A DNA stretch of 43,863 nucleotides. Origin: BHER01 sp051652245. Lineage in GTDB: Bacteria; Bacillota_I; Bacilli_A; Culicoidibacterales; Culicoidibacteraceae. The notes under the pieces were generated by a model. It had not been told where the DNA came from, made no database searches, and saw nothing but the letters and a program-made list of their open reading frames with translations. Positions 42,680-43,863 of the stretch are shown piece after piece. Positions within the stretch are counted from its first letter, which is position 1. Every line of letters begins with the position of its first letter. The stretch is taken from contig JBOFTV010000047.1 of NCBI GenBank assembly GCA_051652245.1, forward strand, positions 1 to 43,863. Direction: 5' to 3'. Both the position numbers and the translations under genes were made by a program.

Positions 42680-42706
42680 TAATTTAGAAAAAAGGAGAGA
42701 GAAAGA

Positions 42707-43863
42707 ATGATGAAATTTAAGAAAATTTTAAAAACAACAATTGCACTATTGCTTACAATAAATGCTGCGCAAATATCAAATATGAGCACTAGTTTATTAG
42801 CCAATACTGCAGAAAAGGATGTTTCAAGCAAGCAAAGTGGAGGTCCACAAAACACAGTGTATCTACTAAAATATGAAGTTGATGACAGTAAAGGTGAGTT
42901 TTGGGATAATCCTGTAAGAGACTTTAATTTAGGGGCGGGGCAGCCATTTCCAGTTCTAAGTGATCCGGTATTTTTTGGGCAAGGAATGGAATTTGCTGGC
43001 TGGGCTGAATCGCCAGATAAGACGGGTAAGTTTTGGGATACTAAAACAGAGCTAATGCCAGAAAGAAATTTAACGCTTTATCCTGTATTTAGGCCAGTTC
43101 TACGTGATTTAACGTATGATGTAGATGGAGCTAATGGTGGTAATTACACAGTGAAAACGGCGGAGTGGAAACTAATTAAAAGACCAGAAAATCCAGTGAA
43201 ACAAGGACATACTTTTTTAAGGTGGACTTATATTAATAACATAGGAGCAGTTCAGGCATGGAATTTTGATGTTGATGAAATGATAGCAGATGCAATGACA
43301 CTTAGAGCAGAGTATCAAATTAATCAATATACGGTTTCGTTTGATATTGCAACAAACGGAGGAAATGGAGTTGCACCAGCAGCAAGCACAAAAAATTTTG
43401 GTGCTCTAATAACGGCTCCAGAAAACCCAATAAAAACAGGGCAAACATTTTTAGGGTGGAATACCACAGCAAATGGAAATGGTAGGAATTGGAATTTTAG
43501 TACAGACGGTGTCCCAGCAGAAAATATAACACTCTATGCCCAGTTTAGTTCTGGTGGAGGAGAAACTCTGTATACTGTAACCTATGATATTACAACAAAT
43601 GGTGGGAGTGGTATTGTACCTGAAACGTCTAGTCACGTAGCGGGTACAGTACTTACTGCACCGGAGTCGCCAACTAAAACAGGATCTCGTTTTGTTGGTT
43701 GGAATACAGCAGCCAATGGAAGTGGAACAACATGGAACTTTGGAACATCAACAATTCCAGCAATGAACATTACGTTATATGCGCAATACAGCATCAATGA
43801 ATACGCGTTAACATTTGACATAAATGGAGGAGACAGTGTAGCTCCAGCAGCATTAAGACAAAA
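42707..43863 (+). CDS. InlB-type B-repeat surface protein (3' partial)
   Basis: The frame is open from ATG at 42707, after AAAGGAG, to the window edge: at least 385 residues. A signal peptide (about 1-33) is followed by tandem repeats of about 70-77 residues related to the Listeria-Bacteroides (InlB B-) repeat. Units lie near 52-128, 135-203, 208-280 and 289-361, and a fifth starts at 366. The core pattern is YTVxFDxxTNGG, TAPExPxKTGxxFxGW and NxTLYAQF. Units 3 and 4 are regular; units 1 and 2 are divergent. Such repeats form stalks that carry adhesins on the cell surface. An LPXTG, MucBP or WxL anchor would be expected beyond the window. Confidence 0.9.
   Translation, partial: MMKFKKILKTTIALLLTINAAQISNMSTSLLANTAEKDVSSKQSGGPQNTVYLLKYEVDDSKGEFWDNPVRDFNLGAGQPFPVLSDPVFFGQGMEFAGWAESPDKTGKFWDTKTELMPERNLTLYPVFRPVLRDLTYDVDGANGGNYTVKTAEWKLIKRPENPVKQGHTFLRWTYINNIGAVQAWNFDVDEMIADAMTLRAEYQINQYTVSFDIATNGGNGVAPAASTKNFGALITAPENPIKTGQTFLGWNTTANGNGRNWNFSTDGVPAENITLYAQFSSGGGETLYTVTYDITTNGGSGIVPETSSHVAGTVLTAPESPTKTGSRFVGWNTAANGSGTTWNFGTSTIPAMNITLYAQYSINEYALTFDINGGDSVAPAALRQ

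Noticed and set aside
43290..43863. B-repeats as a CRISPR-like or DNA repeat array
   Set aside because: The repetition is at protein level with diverged codons, in one open frame after a signal peptide.

Overview
This is an AT-rich window from a low-GC Gram-positive bacterium (Bacillota). The evidence is AGGAGG-type ribosome binding sites throughout, a Bce-type peptide-sensing module, a guanine riboswitch with a transcription-terminator platform, a near-match to a CcpA cre site, and above all a set of WxL / DUF916 cell-surface proteins plus an InlB-type B-repeat protein. Such surface proteins are typical of Lactobacillales, Listeriaceae and related groups. The genus cannot be fixed from the sequence. 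No rRNA, tRNA, CRISPR array, complete insertion sequence or prophage was seen.

Layout. (1) 1-4019: end of a response regulator, an intramembrane-sensing histidine kinase, and a BceB/BceA-type ABC transporter, with a likely regulator-binding site just before the permease gene. (2) 4144-6920, minus strand: a beta-hydroxyacid dehydrogenase, hflX and a glutathione peroxidase. (3) 7192-12897: a catabolite-controlled sugar operon coding for a PRD regulator with its own EIIB-like and EIIA domains, ascorbate-type EIIB and EIIC, and a transketolase split into two subunits. (4) 13100-18111: a very AT-rich operon with a lipoprotein, one ABC ATPase and three different four-helix FtsX-type permeases. (5) 18274-18334: a degenerate group II intron 3' end, followed by a second ABC system (ATPase and large FtsX permease, 18394-21443). 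(6) 21686-23283, minus strand: a purine permease under a guanine riboswitch. (7) 23402-24819: an HdeD-like membrane protein and an RpiR-type regulator facing each other across a shared terminator.

(8) 24956-42457 is a cell-surface region. One operon (25022-29264) carries an alpha/beta hydrolase, a membrane protein with a possible permuted papain-like domain, a VanY-type D,D-carboxypeptidase and a DUF916 WxL-anchoring protein. It is followed by a small WxL protein, a lysophospholipase-like hydrolase, a large beta-helix WxL protein and a coiled-coil M23 peptidase. The block is then repeated as DUF916, small WxL, large WxL and M23. The second block is bordered by relics: a fragment of the vanY-type gene before its DUF916 gene and a collapsed M23 gene before its intact M23 gene. 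The region therefore grew by tandem duplication and was then trimmed by deletion. (9) 42639-43863: the start of a B-repeat surface protein whose promoter lies inside a 16-bp dyad; it runs off the window.

The surface region reads as a wall-remodelling and adhesion system: DUF916 proteins hold WxL proteins at the wall, the large WxL proteins carry a beta-helix probably used for adhesion, and the VanY and M23 enzymes trim peptidoglycan. All functional statements are inferred from sequence and family knowledge; no database search was run.
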